Shown: piece after piece, positions 1 through 7,386 of the stretch
Numbering within the stretch: position 1 is the first letter of the stretch
How the letters are laid out: each line of letters starts with the position of its first letter
Origin: Clostridiales bacterium
GTDB lineage: Bacteria > Bacillota > Clostridia > Christensenellales > Aristaeellaceae
Direction of reading: 5' to 3'
Length of the DNA stretch: 18,551 bases
NCBI GenBank assembly: GCA_004556395.1
Contig: SFHK01000047.1
Location: 1-18,551, forward strand
Notes under the pieces: model-generated
Database searches by the model: none
What the model was told of the DNA's origin: nothing
Seen by the model: the letters and a program-made list of their open reading frames with translations, nothing else
Made by a program: the position numbers and the translations under genes

Positions 1-1082
1 TCGGCGAAGGTTTCGCGCGTGCCGAGGTCCACGCCCTCGTTCAGGCCGAGGCCATAGACCATCAGCGGTACCTGCTCGCGGGTATGGTCGGTGCCGGGGT
101 AGGTGGGGTCGCAGCCGTGGTCGGCGGTGAGCAGCAGCATGCCGTCGTCGCCCAGCCGGCCGAGGATTTCGGGAATATAGGAATCGAACGCCTCAAGGCA
201 CTCCGCGAAGCCGTCCACGTCGTTTCTGTGACCGTACAGCGCGTCGGTGTCCACAAGGTTCACGAACATCAGGCCGCGCCAGTCCTTCTTCATGAAGTTC
301 AGCATGCTGGCGATGCAGGCGTCGTTTCCGGCGGCGTGGTCGGACTGCGTAAGCCCGCGGTGGTTGAAAATATCCTCAATCTTGCCCACGCCGATCACGT
401 CCATGTGGCTGCGCTTGAGCACGTCCAGCATGGTGTCGCCGAAGGGGTCGACGGAGAAATCGCGGCGGTTGCCGGTGCGCACATAGTGTCCGGCGCTGCC
501 GATGAACGGGCGGGCGATCACGCGTCCCACGCAGTTTTCGTCCTTCAGCAGGCGGCGCGCGATGCGGCAGATGTGATACAGCTCGGACACGGGCACGACG
601 TCCTCGTGCGCGGCGATCTGGAACACGCTGTCGGCGGAAGTGTACACGATCAGCTTGCCGGTGACATAATGCTCGTCGCCCAGCTCCTGAATGATCTGCG
701 TGCCGGACGCGGGACGGTTGCCGATCACGCCCAGGCCGGTTTCCTCTTCAAACTTCCTGATCAGCTCCTCCGGGAAGCCGTTCGGATAGGTGGGAAAGGG
801 CTTCTTCAGCGTCAGCCCGGCGATTTCCCAGTGTCCGGTGGTGGTGTCCTTTCCGGCGGATTTCTCGGTCATGCGGCCGAAGCAGCCCACGGGCTCCTCG
901 TCGTCAATGCCGAGAATGCGGCCCAGACCCAGCTCGATCAGATTGGGAATATCGGGATGCTTCAGATCCCACACATGTTTGAGCGTGTTGGAGCCCACGT
1001 CTCCGTATTTCGACGCGTCCGGCGCAGAGCCGACTCCGCAGCCATCCAGCACAACGGTAACCGCACGTCTGATTTTCTTCAT
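1..1082 (-). CDS. deoB: Phosphopentomutase, C-terminus cut by window edge
   Basis: Phosphopentomutase interconverts (deoxy)ribose 1-phosphate and 5-phosphate in nucleoside salvage, in the cytoplasm. The reading frame is open from ATG at 1082 down to base 1, giving about 360 of the usual 390-400 residues, so only the C-terminal end is missing. The alkaline-phosphatase-superfamily features are visible: VLDGCGVGSAPD with metal-binding D13 at the N-terminus, KDTTTGHWE with the likely phosphorylated threonine near residue 82, the cap domain, and TADHGCDPTYPGTDHTRE near the C-terminus carrying Asp/His metal ligands. A GGAAGGGG ribosome binding site sits about 9 bases before the ATG. The gene is divergent from the pot operon across a 256-bp gap. 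The identification is firm; what lies downstream cannot be seen. Confidence 0.95.
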   Translation of the reverse strand, partial: MKKIRRAVTVVLDGCGVGSAPDASKYGDVGSNTLKHVWDLKHPDIPNLIELGLGRILGIDDEEPVGCFGRMTEKSAGKDTTTGHWEIAGLTLKKPFPTYPNGFPEELIRKFEEETGLGVIGNRPASGTQIIQELGDEHYVTGKLIVYTSADSVFQIAAHEDVVPVSELYHICRIARRLLKDENCVGRVIARPFIGSAGHYVRTGNRRDFSVDPFGDTMLDVLKRSHMDVIGVGKIEDIFNHRGLTQSDHAAGNDACIASMLNFMKKDWRGLMFVNLVDTDALYGHRNDVDGFAECLEAFDSYIPEILGRLGDDGMLLLTADHGCDPTYPGTDHTREQVPLMVYGLGLNEGVDLGTRETFA

Positions 1083-1256
1083 ATCATTTCAGCCCCTTCC
1101 AAGCGTAGTATGTCGGGCGCCGGGTCGTTTCATCCTCCGGCGGAAAATTGCTATCACGCACATTTCGACACGCAGCGCGCAATTCCTGCCGGATACTTGA
1201 TATTTACAAAAAATCATAGGAAAAATGCGCATGAGTGCCCGGCTGTATGTTATATT

Positions 1257-1286
1257 TTCCGCAGCGTATATTCAAACGCTGCGGAA
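1257..1286. promoter_or_regulatory. Perfect 10-bp inverted repeat, candidate operator
   Basis: TTCCGCAGCG (1257-1266) is matched exactly by CGCTGCGGAA (1277-1286) around a 10-base AT-rich centre. It ends 5 bases before a consensus TATAAT and covers the place where the -35 box would be. This is what a dimeric regulator's operator for the pot operon would look like. A hairpin role is less likely because the arms lie upstream of the expected transcript start. The rest of the 1083-1338 gap shows nothing else I can name. Confidence 0.5.
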
Positions 1287-1291
1287 TCGAT

Positions 1292-1297
1292 TATAAT
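1292..1297 (+). promoter_or_regulatory. -10 box of the pot operon promoter
   Basis: This is an exact TATAAT, 41 bases before the potA start codon. The best -35 at 17-bp spacing (TATTCA, 1269-1274) is poor and lies in the centre of the inverted repeat, so the promoter may need or be blocked by a regulator. A second, extended -10-like TGTTATATT lies just upstream at 1248-1256. Confidence 0.5.
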
Positions 1298-1338
1298 GCA
1301 TACTGAAAAGGTCGGATATCACAGTGGGAGGAATTCAC

Positions 1339-2409
1339 ATGGCGGAGGCGCTGCTCAGTCTTGAGGGACTGGTGAAATCCTTTGATCAGACGAGGGTTTT
1401 AGACGGGCTGAGTCTGACGGTGGGCGAGGGCGAGTTCGTGACGCTTTTAGGGCCGTCGGGCTGCGGGAAGACGACGACGCTGCGCGTCATCGCCGGGCTG
1501 ACCATGCCGGACGAGGGGCGCGTCGTAATCGGCGGCGAGGACGTGACGCTTCTCGCGCCGGAAAAGCGGCCGGTGAACACGGTATTTCAGAATTACGCGC
1601 TGTTTCCGCACATGAACGTGGCGAAGAACATTTCCTACGGCATGCGCATCAGGGGCGCGACGGGGCGCAGATGGAAGCCGCGCGTGCGCGAGCTTCTGAA
1701 GCTGGTGCAGCTGGAGGGCTACGAAAAGCGCATGCCCTCGGAGCTTTCCGGCGGGCAGCGGCAGCGCGTGGCCATTGCGCGCGCGGTAATTCTTTCGCCG
1801 TCGCTGCTTCTGCTGGACGAGCCTTTGGGCGCGCTGGATCTTTCGCTGCGCCGCCAGATGCAGACGGAGCTGAAGGACATTCAGAAGCGGCTGGGCATCT
1901 CGTTTGTCTACATCACGCACGATCAGGAAGAGGCGCTCAACATGTCCGACCGCATCGCCGTGATGCGCGGCGGGCGCATCGAGCAGATCGGCACGCCCGA
2001 GGATGTATACGAGCGTCCCGAAACGCGCTACGTGGCCGAGTTCATCGGGCAGGCGGCGCTGTTTGAGGGCACGGTGGACGCGGGCGGCGCGAGCGCGACC
2101 CTGGCCTGCGGGCAGGCGCGGCTGGCGGCGGAATCGCTGTTTCCCGGCGAGAAGATCGTCATCGGCGTGCATCCGGAGCGGCTTCGCTTCTCCGAATACC
2201 CCGCCGTGGGCTTCAAAATTCCCGCCGTGGTGCTCGCGCACCGCTACGCGGGCAGCATGATCCACACCGAGCTTGCGCTCTCCGGCGACGGACGGCGTCT
2301 GACCGCCGTATCCGCGGCGCTGATGAGCGACCTGCCCGCGCCCGGCGCGCACGTGCACGTGTACTGGGACGAGCGGCACGCCTCGGTCATTCGGGAGACG
2401 GTATCATGA
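1339..2409 (+). CDS. potA: Spermidine/putrescine ABC transporter ATPase PotA
   Basis: This is the cytoplasmic ATPase that powers polyamine uptake through PotB-PotC. At 356 residues it has the ABC core in order: Walker A GPSGCGKT (38-45), Q-loop Gln84, signature LSGGQ (136-140), Walker B LLLLDE (156-161) and switch His194 in YITHDQEEAL. A C-terminal TOBE-type domain follows from about residue 235. The ATG at 1339 is chosen because GGGAGGA sits 6 bases ahead of it; an in-frame GTG at 1324 is part of that ribosome binding site region and has none of its own. The stop overlaps the potB start (ATGA, 2406-2409), so the two are translationally coupled. Polyamine specificity rests on the complete potABCD set; other ATPases of this subfamily serve thiamine, iron or sugars. 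Confidence 0.9.
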   Translation: MAEALLSLEGLVKSFDQTRVLDGLSLTVGEGEFVTLLGPSGCGKTTTLRVIAGLTMPDEGRVVIGGEDVTLLAPEKRPVNTVFQNYALFPHMNVAKNISYGMRIRGATGRRWKPRVRELLKLVQLEGYEKRMPSELSGGQRQRVAIARAVILSPSLLLLDEPLGALDLSLRRQMQTELKDIQKRLGISFVYITHDQEEALNMSDRIAVMRGGRIEQIGTPEDVYERPETRYVAEFIGQAALFEGTVDAGGASATLACGQARLAAESLFPGEKIVIGVHPERLRFSEYPAVGFKIPAVVLAHRYAGSMIHTELALSGDGRRLTAVSAALMSDLPAPGAHVHVYWDERHASVIRETVS

Positions 2410-3296
2410 AAAAGCGTGGAATTGGCATGCTCCTGCCCCTCTGGGTCTGGACGCTGCTCTTCGTGGTGTTCCCGATGGGCTACATCCTGCTTCTGAGCTT
2501 CGTATCGGGCGACGCCTTCGGCATCCGCTACGTGTTCACGCTGGACAACTACCGCCGGCTGCTGTCCGCCGATCTTCTGGCCTGCGTCGTTCGAACGCTC
2601 AAAATGAGCGGGCTTACCACGCTCTTCGCGCTCTTAGCGGGCTATCCGTTCGCGTATTTCATGGCGCGCGCGAAGAAACGCTGGCGCACGACGCTTTTAC
2701 TTCTGATCGTGATTCCCTTCTGGACGAGCGCGCTGATGCGCATGTTCGGCTGGCGCATCTTTTTTGAAAGCAACGGCGTGTTCAACGGCGTGCTCAAGTG
2801 GTTCCACGACCTGTGGTACGGCTTTCTGCGCCTGTTCGGCGGCTATGCGGACGGCATGCCGAAGTATCGCCCGGTGAAGCTTCTGTACACGCGCGGGCTG
2901 GTGCTGTTCGGCATGGTATACACGATGCTGCCGTTCATGGTGCTGCCGATTTATTCCTCGGTGGAAAAGCAGGACGTTTCGCTGCGCGAGGCCTCGCGCG
3001 ATCTGGGCGCGAACCCGTTTGTTTCGTTCCTCACGGTGTCGCTGCCCCTGTCGCTGCCGGGCGCGATTTCCGGGTGCGTGCTGGTGTTCGTGCCGTCGAT
3101 GGGTCTGTTCTTCGTGAACCAGATTCTGGGCGGCGGCAAGGTGAACTATCTGGGCGACCTGATCGACTACTACATCAAGGGCGGGCGCGACTGGGCGCTG
3201 AGCGCCGCCATGTCCATGACGATTCTCGTGCTCACCTTCCTGTCCATGGCAATCTACCGCCGCTTCTCCGGCGGGGACGAAATGGGGGTGTTCTGA
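2406..3296 (+). CDS. potB: Spermidine/putrescine ABC transporter permease PotB
   Basis: This is the first inner-membrane permease of the polyamine importer, 296 residues. It has a hydrophobic helix right after the start (about residues 8-33), several further membrane segments, and the cytoplasmic EAA loop that docks on PotA: EASRDLGANPFVSFLTVSLP at about 195-214. The gene starts inside the potA stop and is followed after one base by potC. It is slightly longer than E. coli PotB; the extra length appears to be the Trp/Tyr/Lys-rich stretch at about 125-160 between membrane segments. The order ATPase-permease-permease-binding protein matches potABCD. Confidence 0.9.
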   Translation: MKKRGIGMLLPLWVWTLLFVVFPMGYILLLSFVSGDAFGIRYVFTLDNYRRLLSADLLACVVRTLKMSGLTTLFALLAGYPFAYFMARAKKRWRTTLLLLIVIPFWTSALMRMFGWRIFFESNGVFNGVLKWFHDLWYGFLRLFGGYADGMPKYRPVKLLYTRGLVLFGMVYTMLPFMVLPIYSSVEKQDVSLREASRDLGANPFVSFLTVSLPLSLPGAISGCVLVFVPSMGLFFVNQILGGGKVNYLGDLIDYYIKGGRDWALSAAMSMTILVLTFLSMAIYRRFSGGDEMGVF

Positions 3297-3297
3297 G

Positions 3298-4089
3298 ATG
3301 AAGGGAAAGAAAAGGCGCGGCCGCTTCTCGTGGGTTCCGAATTTCTACCTGATTCTCGTGCTTCTGATTCTGTACCTGCCCACGTTCGTGGTGGTGGCGT
3401 ACTCGTTCAACCAGCAGAAGGACGGCCTGAAATGGACGGGCTTCACCACCGAATGGTACCCGAAGCTGTTTCAGACCCGCCAGATCATGGAGGCCATGCG
3501 CAACAGCCTGATCGTCGCCGGCGCGAGCTGCCTGATCGCCGCCGTCATCGGCACGCTGGGCGGCGTGGCAATGGCGCGGCGCAAAAGCCGCCTTTCGGGC
3601 GCGGTGGAATCAATTTCCGCGATTCCGATCATGCTGCCGGAGATCGTGCTGGGCCTTGCGTTTCTGGTCACGTTTTCGCTGTTCGGCATCGAGCGCGGGC
3701 TTCTGAGCACGGTGCTGGCGCACGCCACGTTCTGCATTCCCTATGTGCTGATTCTCGTGCGCAGCCGTCTGGCGGGCCTCGACCCGGCCTATGAGGAAGC
3801 CGCGCGCGACCTTGGCGCGTCGCCGATGAAGGCGCTGCTCACCGTCACCGTGCCGCTGATCGCCCCAGCCATCCTTTCGGGCGTGTTCCTCGCCTTCGCC
3901 ATGTCGCTGGACGATTTCGTCATCAGCTTCTTCGTGAAGGGCGCGGAGTCGACCACCTATCCCGTATACGTGTACGGGCGCGTTAAAACCAGCGTCCCGC
4001 CCACGGTAAACGCCATGTGCACGGTGATGCTGGGCGTGACGCTTCTGGCCGTCGCGCTTTCGCAGCTGTTCAAAACCCGCAAACGGTAA
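3298..4089 (+). CDS. potC: Spermidine/putrescine ABC transporter permease PotC
   Basis: This is the second permease of the polyamine importer, 263 residues, the usual PotC length. A basic N-terminus (MKGKKRRGR) is followed by a membrane segment at about 15-36, then further helices. The EAA loop EEAARDLGASPMKALLTVTV lies at about 166-185, followed by a late membrane stretch with the PotC-like MSLDDFVISFFVKG. The ATG is one base past the potB stop, and potD follows 21 bases after the potC stop, so all four genes should be on one mRNA. Confidence 0.9.
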   Translation: MKGKKRRGRFSWVPNFYLILVLLILYLPTFVVVAYSFNQQKDGLKWTGFTTEWYPKLFQTRQIMEAMRNSLIVAGASCLIAAVIGTLGGVAMARRKSRLSGAVESISAIPIMLPEIVLGLAFLVTFSLFGIERGLLSTVLAHATFCIPYVLILVRSRLAGLDPAYEEAARDLGASPMKALLTVTVPLIAPAILSGVFLAFAMSLDDFVISFFVKGAESTTYPVYVYGRVKTSVPPTVNAMCTVMLGVTLLAVALSQLFKTRKR

Positions 4090-4110
4090 GTGCAAAGGAG
4101 GCATTCATTT

Positions 4111-5196
4111 ATGAAGAAAACCGTATCCGTTCTGCTGGCGCTCGCACTGGCTCTGTGCGCCTGCGCGCCCGCCATGGCGGACTTCGAATCCGCCAACCGC
4201 GTCGCCGCCGAGGCCGCCGCGAAGCTGCCCGAGGACGCGCGCTTCGTGAACATCTTCAACTGGACGTACTACATTCCCGACGAGGTGCTGGAAGAATTCG
4301 AAAGCGCCACCGGCATCCGCGTGAACTATTCGCCGTTCTCCTCCAATGAGGAAATGCTGGGCGCAATCGGCTACGCACTGGGACAGTACGACCTGATGGT
4401 CTCCAGCGACTACGCCGTGGCCGCGCTGATCGAAAACGGCTACCTCACGCAGATCGACCCCGCCCGGCTGGAAAACTACAAAAACATCAACCCTGCGTTC
4501 ATGGGACAGTACTTCGATCCCGACAACGCCTACTCCATCCCCTACACCAGCGTGTTCCCGCTGATCGCCTACAACCCGGACGAGGTGAGCGTGGAAATCC
4601 ACAGCTTCGACGCGCTGTGGGATGAGAGCTTCAAAAACAGTCTCGTTCTGGTGGACGAAATGCGCACGATCATCGGCATGACCGCGAAAACGCTGGGCTA
4701 CTCCGTCAACGAGACCGACCCGGCGCATCTGGCTGAGATTCGCGAAAAGCTCCTGCGGCTGAAGGACAACGTGTGCGTGTTCAACTCCGACACCTCCCAC
4801 ACCGCGCTGATCGGCGGCGACGCCACCGCGGGCGTGATGTACGGCAGCATGGTCGTCGCCGGACGCGACGTGATGGACATCGCCGTGGCCTACCCGGAGG
4901 AGGGCATCTCCTGCGGCATCGACAACTACGTGATCCCCAAGGACGCGCCCCATCTGGACGCCGCCTATATCCTGCTCAATTACCTGCTGGACGGCGAGGT
5001 CGCCGCGACGGCCTACGAGCTGATCGACTACGCCAGCTGCAACTCCGCCGCCGCCGAATACCTCTCCGAGGAATACCTGAACGACGACTCCATCAACCCG
5101 CCGACCGCCCTCGCCGAGTCCGCCGAAATCATCCGCACGCTCGACGAAGAAACGCAGAAAATCTACGTCGACATGTGGCTGGCCTTCAAAAACTAA
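4111..5196 (+). CDS. potD: Extracellular polyamine-binding protein PotD
   Basis: This is the substrate-binding protein that delivers spermidine/putrescine to PotBC, 361 residues. The N-terminus MKKTVSVLLALALALCACAP is a signal peptide. The Cys at 16 or 18 could be a lipobox cysteine, as expected for a Gram-positive binding protein, but neither fits the lipobox perfectly, and AMA/D (21-24) could instead be cut by signal peptidase I. The family start NIFNWTYYIPDEVLEEFE is clear, followed by the type II periplasmic-binding fold (DLMVSSDYAV, YSIPYTSVFPLIAYN). AAAGGAGG lies 9 bases before ATG 4111; an in-frame GTG at 4090 lacks a site. This is the last gene of the operon and a terminator follows. 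Confidence 0.9.
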   Translation: MKKTVSVLLALALALCACAPAMADFESANRVAAEAAAKLPEDARFVNIFNWTYYIPDEVLEEFESATGIRVNYSPFSSNEEMLGAIGYALGQYDLMVSSDYAVAALIENGYLTQIDPARLENYKNINPAFMGQYFDPDNAYSIPYTSVFPLIAYNPDEVSVEIHSFDALWDESFKNSLVLVDEMRTIIGMTAKTLGYSVNETDPAHLAEIREKLLRLKDNVCVFNSDTSHTALIGGDATAGVMYGSMVVAGRDVMDIAVAYPEEGISCGIDNYVIPKDAPHLDAAYILLNYLLDGEVAATAYELIDYASCNSAAAEYLSEEYLNDDSINPPTALAESAEIIRTLDEETQKIYVDMWLAFKN

Positions 5197-5212
5197 ATCC
5201 CCTTCCCCCGCC

Positions 5213-5251
5213 GCGCGGTCGGAGCCTTCACCGACTCCGGCCGCGCTTTTT
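5213..5251 (+). terminator. Rho-independent terminator of potABCD
   Basis: A 12-bp stem, GCGCGGTCGGAG (5213-5224) against CTCCGGCCGCGC (5235-5246) with one G-U pair and a 10-base loop, is followed at once by TTTTT. It lies 16 bases past the potD stop. Confidence 0.9.
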
Positions 5252-5507
5252 GCTTCAAAACGCCGCGCCCCGTTGCCGGGCACCCCTCCAAGAACCAACG
5301 CAAACGATACAGGCCGCCCTCCGAGACGCGCGACAGACTCCGCCGCTAACCAAAACGCGCGTCACTCCATTGCCAACCCCTCTTCCCACCTCCACCGCGA
5401 CCGCCGCAGGCCGCTCGAGGGGGTGCCGGGGGAGCGACGCTCCCCCGCCTCCGGGAATCGGAACCGCTTCGGCGGGTTTTGCGTAGGATGCGCGGGAGGG
5501 GGTTTTC
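5252..5507. other. Intergenic, no gene; GC palindrome and weak hairpin
   Basis: No convincing gene is seen. A near-perfect palindrome GGGGGAGCG-a-CGCTCCCCC sits at 5428-5446 and resembles a dispersed repeat rather than an operator. At 5462-5480, CCGC-TTCG-GCGG followed by GTTTT is a short UUCG-loop hairpin with a T-run, a possible weak terminator just before the aspartokinase ribosome binding site. No lysine riboswitch could be recognised. Confidence 0.5.
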
Positions 5508-6314
5508 ATGCCTTTCATTGTATGCAAATTCGGCGGTTCCTCGCTGGCGGCGGGCGACCGCTTTCTGCGCGTGCGCGACATCATCCGCAGCGATCCGTCG
5601 CGCCGCGCCATTGTCGTTTCCGCGCCCGGGCGGCGCGATGCGAAGGACGAAAAGATTACCGATCTGCTCATCCGCTATTTCGAAACCGGCGACGAAGCGC
5701 TGTGGCGCGCCGTAGAGACGCGGTTTCTGGAAATCGGAGAGACAATCGGGGCAGACGCCGCGCCGCTTCTTCAGGAGACGCGCGAAGCGATTCTCCGAAA
5801 ACCCAGCGCGGCGTTCGCCGCCGGACGGGGCGAGTACCTGTCGGCGCGTCTGCTGGCGCGGCTTCTGGGCTTTCGCTTTGTCGACGCGATGGACTGCGTG
5901 CGCTTTACCGAGGGCGGCGCGCTCGACCGGGCCGCCACGCGGCGCGAAATGCTTCACTGCCTGTGCGGCGAGCCGTTCGTGCTGCCCGGCTTCTACGGCG
6001 CGGACGCGGCTCGCCGCGCGTTCGTGTTTCCGCGCGGCGGCGGCGACATCACCGGCGCACTCGTGGCCGCGAACCTCGGCGCAGACGTATACGAGAACTG
6101 GACGGACGTGGACGGCGTATACGACCGCGACCCCGCCGTCGATCCCCGCGCGCGCAGACAGCGCCGCCTGACCTACGATCAGATGGAATCGCTGGCCACC
6201 GCCGGCGCGAACGTACTGCACCCGGACAGCCTGCGTCCCGCGCGGGAGGAATCCATCCCGGTGCATGTGCGCAGCAGCTTCCTGCCGCGGGCGGGCGGCA
6301 CGTGGATTACTTGA
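5508..6314 (+). CDS. Aspartokinase catalytic domain only, no ACT domains
   Basis: Aspartokinase phosphorylates L-aspartate at the head of the lysine/threonine/methionine pathway. The 268 residues cover just the amino-acid-kinase fold: KFGGSS with catalytic K7 (7-12), IVVSAPG (35-41), GRGEYLSARLLA (107-118), RGGGDITG (176-183, where the family usually has GSD), YENWTDVDGVYDRDP (195-209) and the aspartokinase-specific LTYDQMESLATAGANVLHP (221-239). It stops at VRSSFLPRAGGTWIT, where normal enzymes read HVRSSF..PGT.I and continue into two ACT domains (400 or more residues in total). Feedback control by bound amino acids should therefore be absent. GGGAGGGGG lies 6 bases before the ATG. No lysine-pathway neighbour is present. 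The 3' end is part of a tandem triplication. It may be a natural single-domain enzyme or a truncated one. Confidence 0.8.
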   Translation: MPFIVCKFGGSSLAAGDRFLRVRDIIRSDPSRRAIVVSAPGRRDAKDEKITDLLIRYFETGDEALWRAVETRFLEIGETIGADAAPLLQETREAILRKPSAAFAAGRGEYLSARLLARLLGFRFVDAMDCVRFTEGGALDRAATRREMLHCLCGEPFVLPGFYGADAARRAFVFPRGGGDITGALVAANLGADVYENWTDVDGVYDRDPAVDPRARRQRRLTYDQMESLATAGANVLHPDSLRPAREESIPVHVRSSFLPRAGGTWIT

Positions 6315-6621
6315 GAAAACGCAGCCGCCAGTCCGTTCTATACCTACGCACGCAGCCGTCCCCCGCCGCGCACGTCCCGCGTCCCGCACGGCAGGAATCC
6401 ATCCCGGTGCACGTGCGCAGCAGCTTCCTGCCGCAGGCGGGCGGCACGTGGATTACCTGAGAGAACGCTGCCGCCGTCCGTTCTATACCTACGCACGCAA
6501 CCGTTCCCCGCCGCGCACGTCCCGCGTCCCGCACGGCAGGAATCCATCCCGGTGCATGTGTGCAGCAGCTTCCTGCCACAGGCGGGCGGCACGTGGATTA
6601 CCTGATATAATACGGTTGCCG
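6233..6621 (+). repeat. Tandem triplication of the aspartokinase 3' end
   Basis: Three copies start at about 6233, 6379 and 6524 (periods 146 and 145). Each holds the coding tail PAR(E/Q)ESIPVHV(R/C)SSFLP(R/Q)AGGTWIT and its TGA stop. The first two are followed by about 64 bases of non-coding spacer beginning GAGA(A/G)AACGC. Copy 1 is the real gene end; copies 2 and 3 have no start codon or ribosome binding site. The copies differ at only a few bases. Copy 3 diverges after the stop and runs into the terminator hairpin. Confidence 0.9.
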
Positions 6622-6687
6622 CCGGGCGCGGATTTCTCTCCATTCGTTTACATTTTCTGTATGGAAGTCCCGCGCCGGCGGCTTTTT
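6618..6687 (+). terminator. Bipartite hairpin terminator after aspartokinase
   Basis: GCCGCCGG (6618-6625) pairs with CCGGCGGC (6675-6682), and CGCGG (6627-6631) with CCGCG (6670-6674), leaving G6626 bulged. An inner TCCAT/ATGGA pair sits in the 38-base loop. TTTTT follows at 6683-6687. The loop is long for a terminator, but the stem is strong and directly followed by the T-run. From here to 6781 I see nothing else. Confidence 0.7.
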
Positions 6688-6781
6688 CGCGCTCGTTTTT
6701 ACCAAACGGAAACCTGCGCTTATCCGTGCGAAAACGCGCCGGGCGTCATGTTTTATTTGGGTTGATTTTTCCGAAAACGTA

Positions 6782-6825
6782 TTGCCTGATTTGGAGATTT
6801 TGACTATCATTAATAGGGAGTCAAA
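6782..6825 (+). promoter_or_regulatory. Promoter with overlapping 7-bp inverted repeat
   Basis: TTGCCT (6782-6787) and TATCAT (6805-6810) are separated by 17 bases, a plausible housekeeping promoter for the flavodoxin-like gene 44 bases downstream. TTTGACT (6799-6805) is perfectly matched by AGTCAAA (6819-6825) with a 13-base gap. The pair brackets the -10 box and likely start site, as an operator for a repressor would. Confidence 0.5.
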
Positions 6826-6853
6826 CGGCCGCACGAAAAGAGAGGATCGTTTC

Positions 6854-7273
6854 ATGAACATAAAAGTATATTATGTAAGCCCGAAGGGCTGCGCACAGGA
6901 AATCGCCGAGGCGATTGCCCGCGAGTGCCGGTGCACGAAGGAGCCCCTGATGCCCGCTTACCCGCCCGAGGGCGTGGCGATGATGTTCATCGGCTGCGAG
7001 GGCAGCAAAGCCGACAAGGTAACGATGGACTTCATTTCCTCCCTGAATACGAACCGCGTGCGCAACGCCGCATTGTTCTCCTGCAGTCCCCGCCGCGACA
7101 ACGTAGCCATTGAGGAAATGCGTCAGGCGCTGGAAGCGCGCGGCGTGCGCGTGCTGAAGGGCTCCATGGCTTTCCCCGGCAAGGGCTTCATGAGCGGAAA
7201 GCGCCCCGGCCCGGAGGATCTCGAGGCCGCGCGCAACTACGCGCGCGAGTGTCTGAACAGCGTCAGCAGATAA
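6854..7273 (+). CDS. Small flavodoxin-like protein
   Basis: This 139-residue protein has the layout of a short-chain flavodoxin domain: MNIKVYYVSPKGCAQEIAEAI gives the first beta strand, an SPKGC phosphate-binding-type loop (9-13) and helix 1. MMFIGCEG (43-50) is strand 3, ALFSCSPRRDN (73-83) the middle FMN-side loop, and GVRVLKGSMAFPGKGF (96-111) the last strand and loop. In this family the protein would bind FMN and act as a cytoplasmic electron carrier or flavin reductase partner; the substrate is unknown. ATG 6854 is chosen because AGAGAGGA lies 8 bases before it; the frame stays open upstream without a site. It has its own promoter and terminator, so it is monocistronic. The FMN loop is not the classic T/S-x-T-G-x-T, so the cofactor is inferred. 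Confidence 0.65.
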   Translation: MNIKVYYVSPKGCAQEIAEAIARECRCTKEPLMPAYPPEGVAMMFIGCEGSKADKVTMDFISSLNTNRVRNAALFSCSPRRDNVAIEEMRQALEARGVRVLKGSMAFPGKGFMSGKRPGPEDLEAARNYARECLNSVSR

Positions 7274-7293
7274 TCCCGTTTACAGGCAGACGG

Positions 7294-7346
7294 AAGGCAG
7301 CCGTTTTGGAATACGCCGGTATTCCAGAGCGGCTGCCTTTCGCTTT
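7294..7346 (+). terminator. Terminator after flavodoxin-like gene
   Basis: AAGGCAGCCG (7294-7303) pairs with CGGCTGCCTT (7330-7339). A symmetric 3x3 internal loop leads to TGGAATAC/GTATTCCA (7307-7314/7319-7326) with a GCCG loop. An interrupted T-rich tail (TTTCGCTTT) follows. It also insulates the next promoter. Confidence 0.75.
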
Positions 7347-7356
7347 GCCCGAATCA

Positions 7357-7386
7357 TTGACATGGCGCGGCAAAATCAAGTATAAT
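7357..7386 (+). promoter_or_regulatory. Perfect-consensus sigma-A promoter for scpB group
   Basis: TTGACA (7357-7362), an 18-base spacer and TATAAT (7381-7386) match the vegetative consensus at every position. The start site would fall at about 7392-7394, on the AGGTGA ribosome binding site, so the scpB leader would be only about 12-14 bases long. It may also drive the co-directional genes up to 12924, since I see no terminator between them. Confidence 0.85.

Noticed and set aside
1084..1128. 14-codon leader peptide (MKRPGARHTTLGRG) before deoB on the minus strand
   Set aside because: Its GGAGG touches the ATG with no spacing, so efficient initiation is unlikely; no attenuator hairpin accompanies it.
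1324..1338. GTG start for potA 15 bases upstream
   Set aside because: The ribosome binding site GGGAGGA lies inside this stretch and serves the ATG at 1339.
84..1364. 426-codon open frame on the plus strand
   Set aside because: It is antisense to deoB, which has clear family motifs and a ribosome binding site; the product is Val/His/Ala-rich as expected for a GC-rich shadow frame.
4105..5298. 397-codon minus-strand frame
   Set aside because: It is an exact antisense shadow of potD, with Val/Gly/His-rich composition.
5252..5507. Possible lysine riboswitch before aspartokinase
   Set aside because: None of the conserved helices or loops could be recognised; only a palindrome and a short UUCG hairpin are present.
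6603..6611. Extended -10 TGATATAAT right at the third aspartokinase tail stop
   Set aside because: It has no -35, and a transcript would begin at about 6618, on the terminator hairpin, so it would be cut short. A better promoter lies at 6782.
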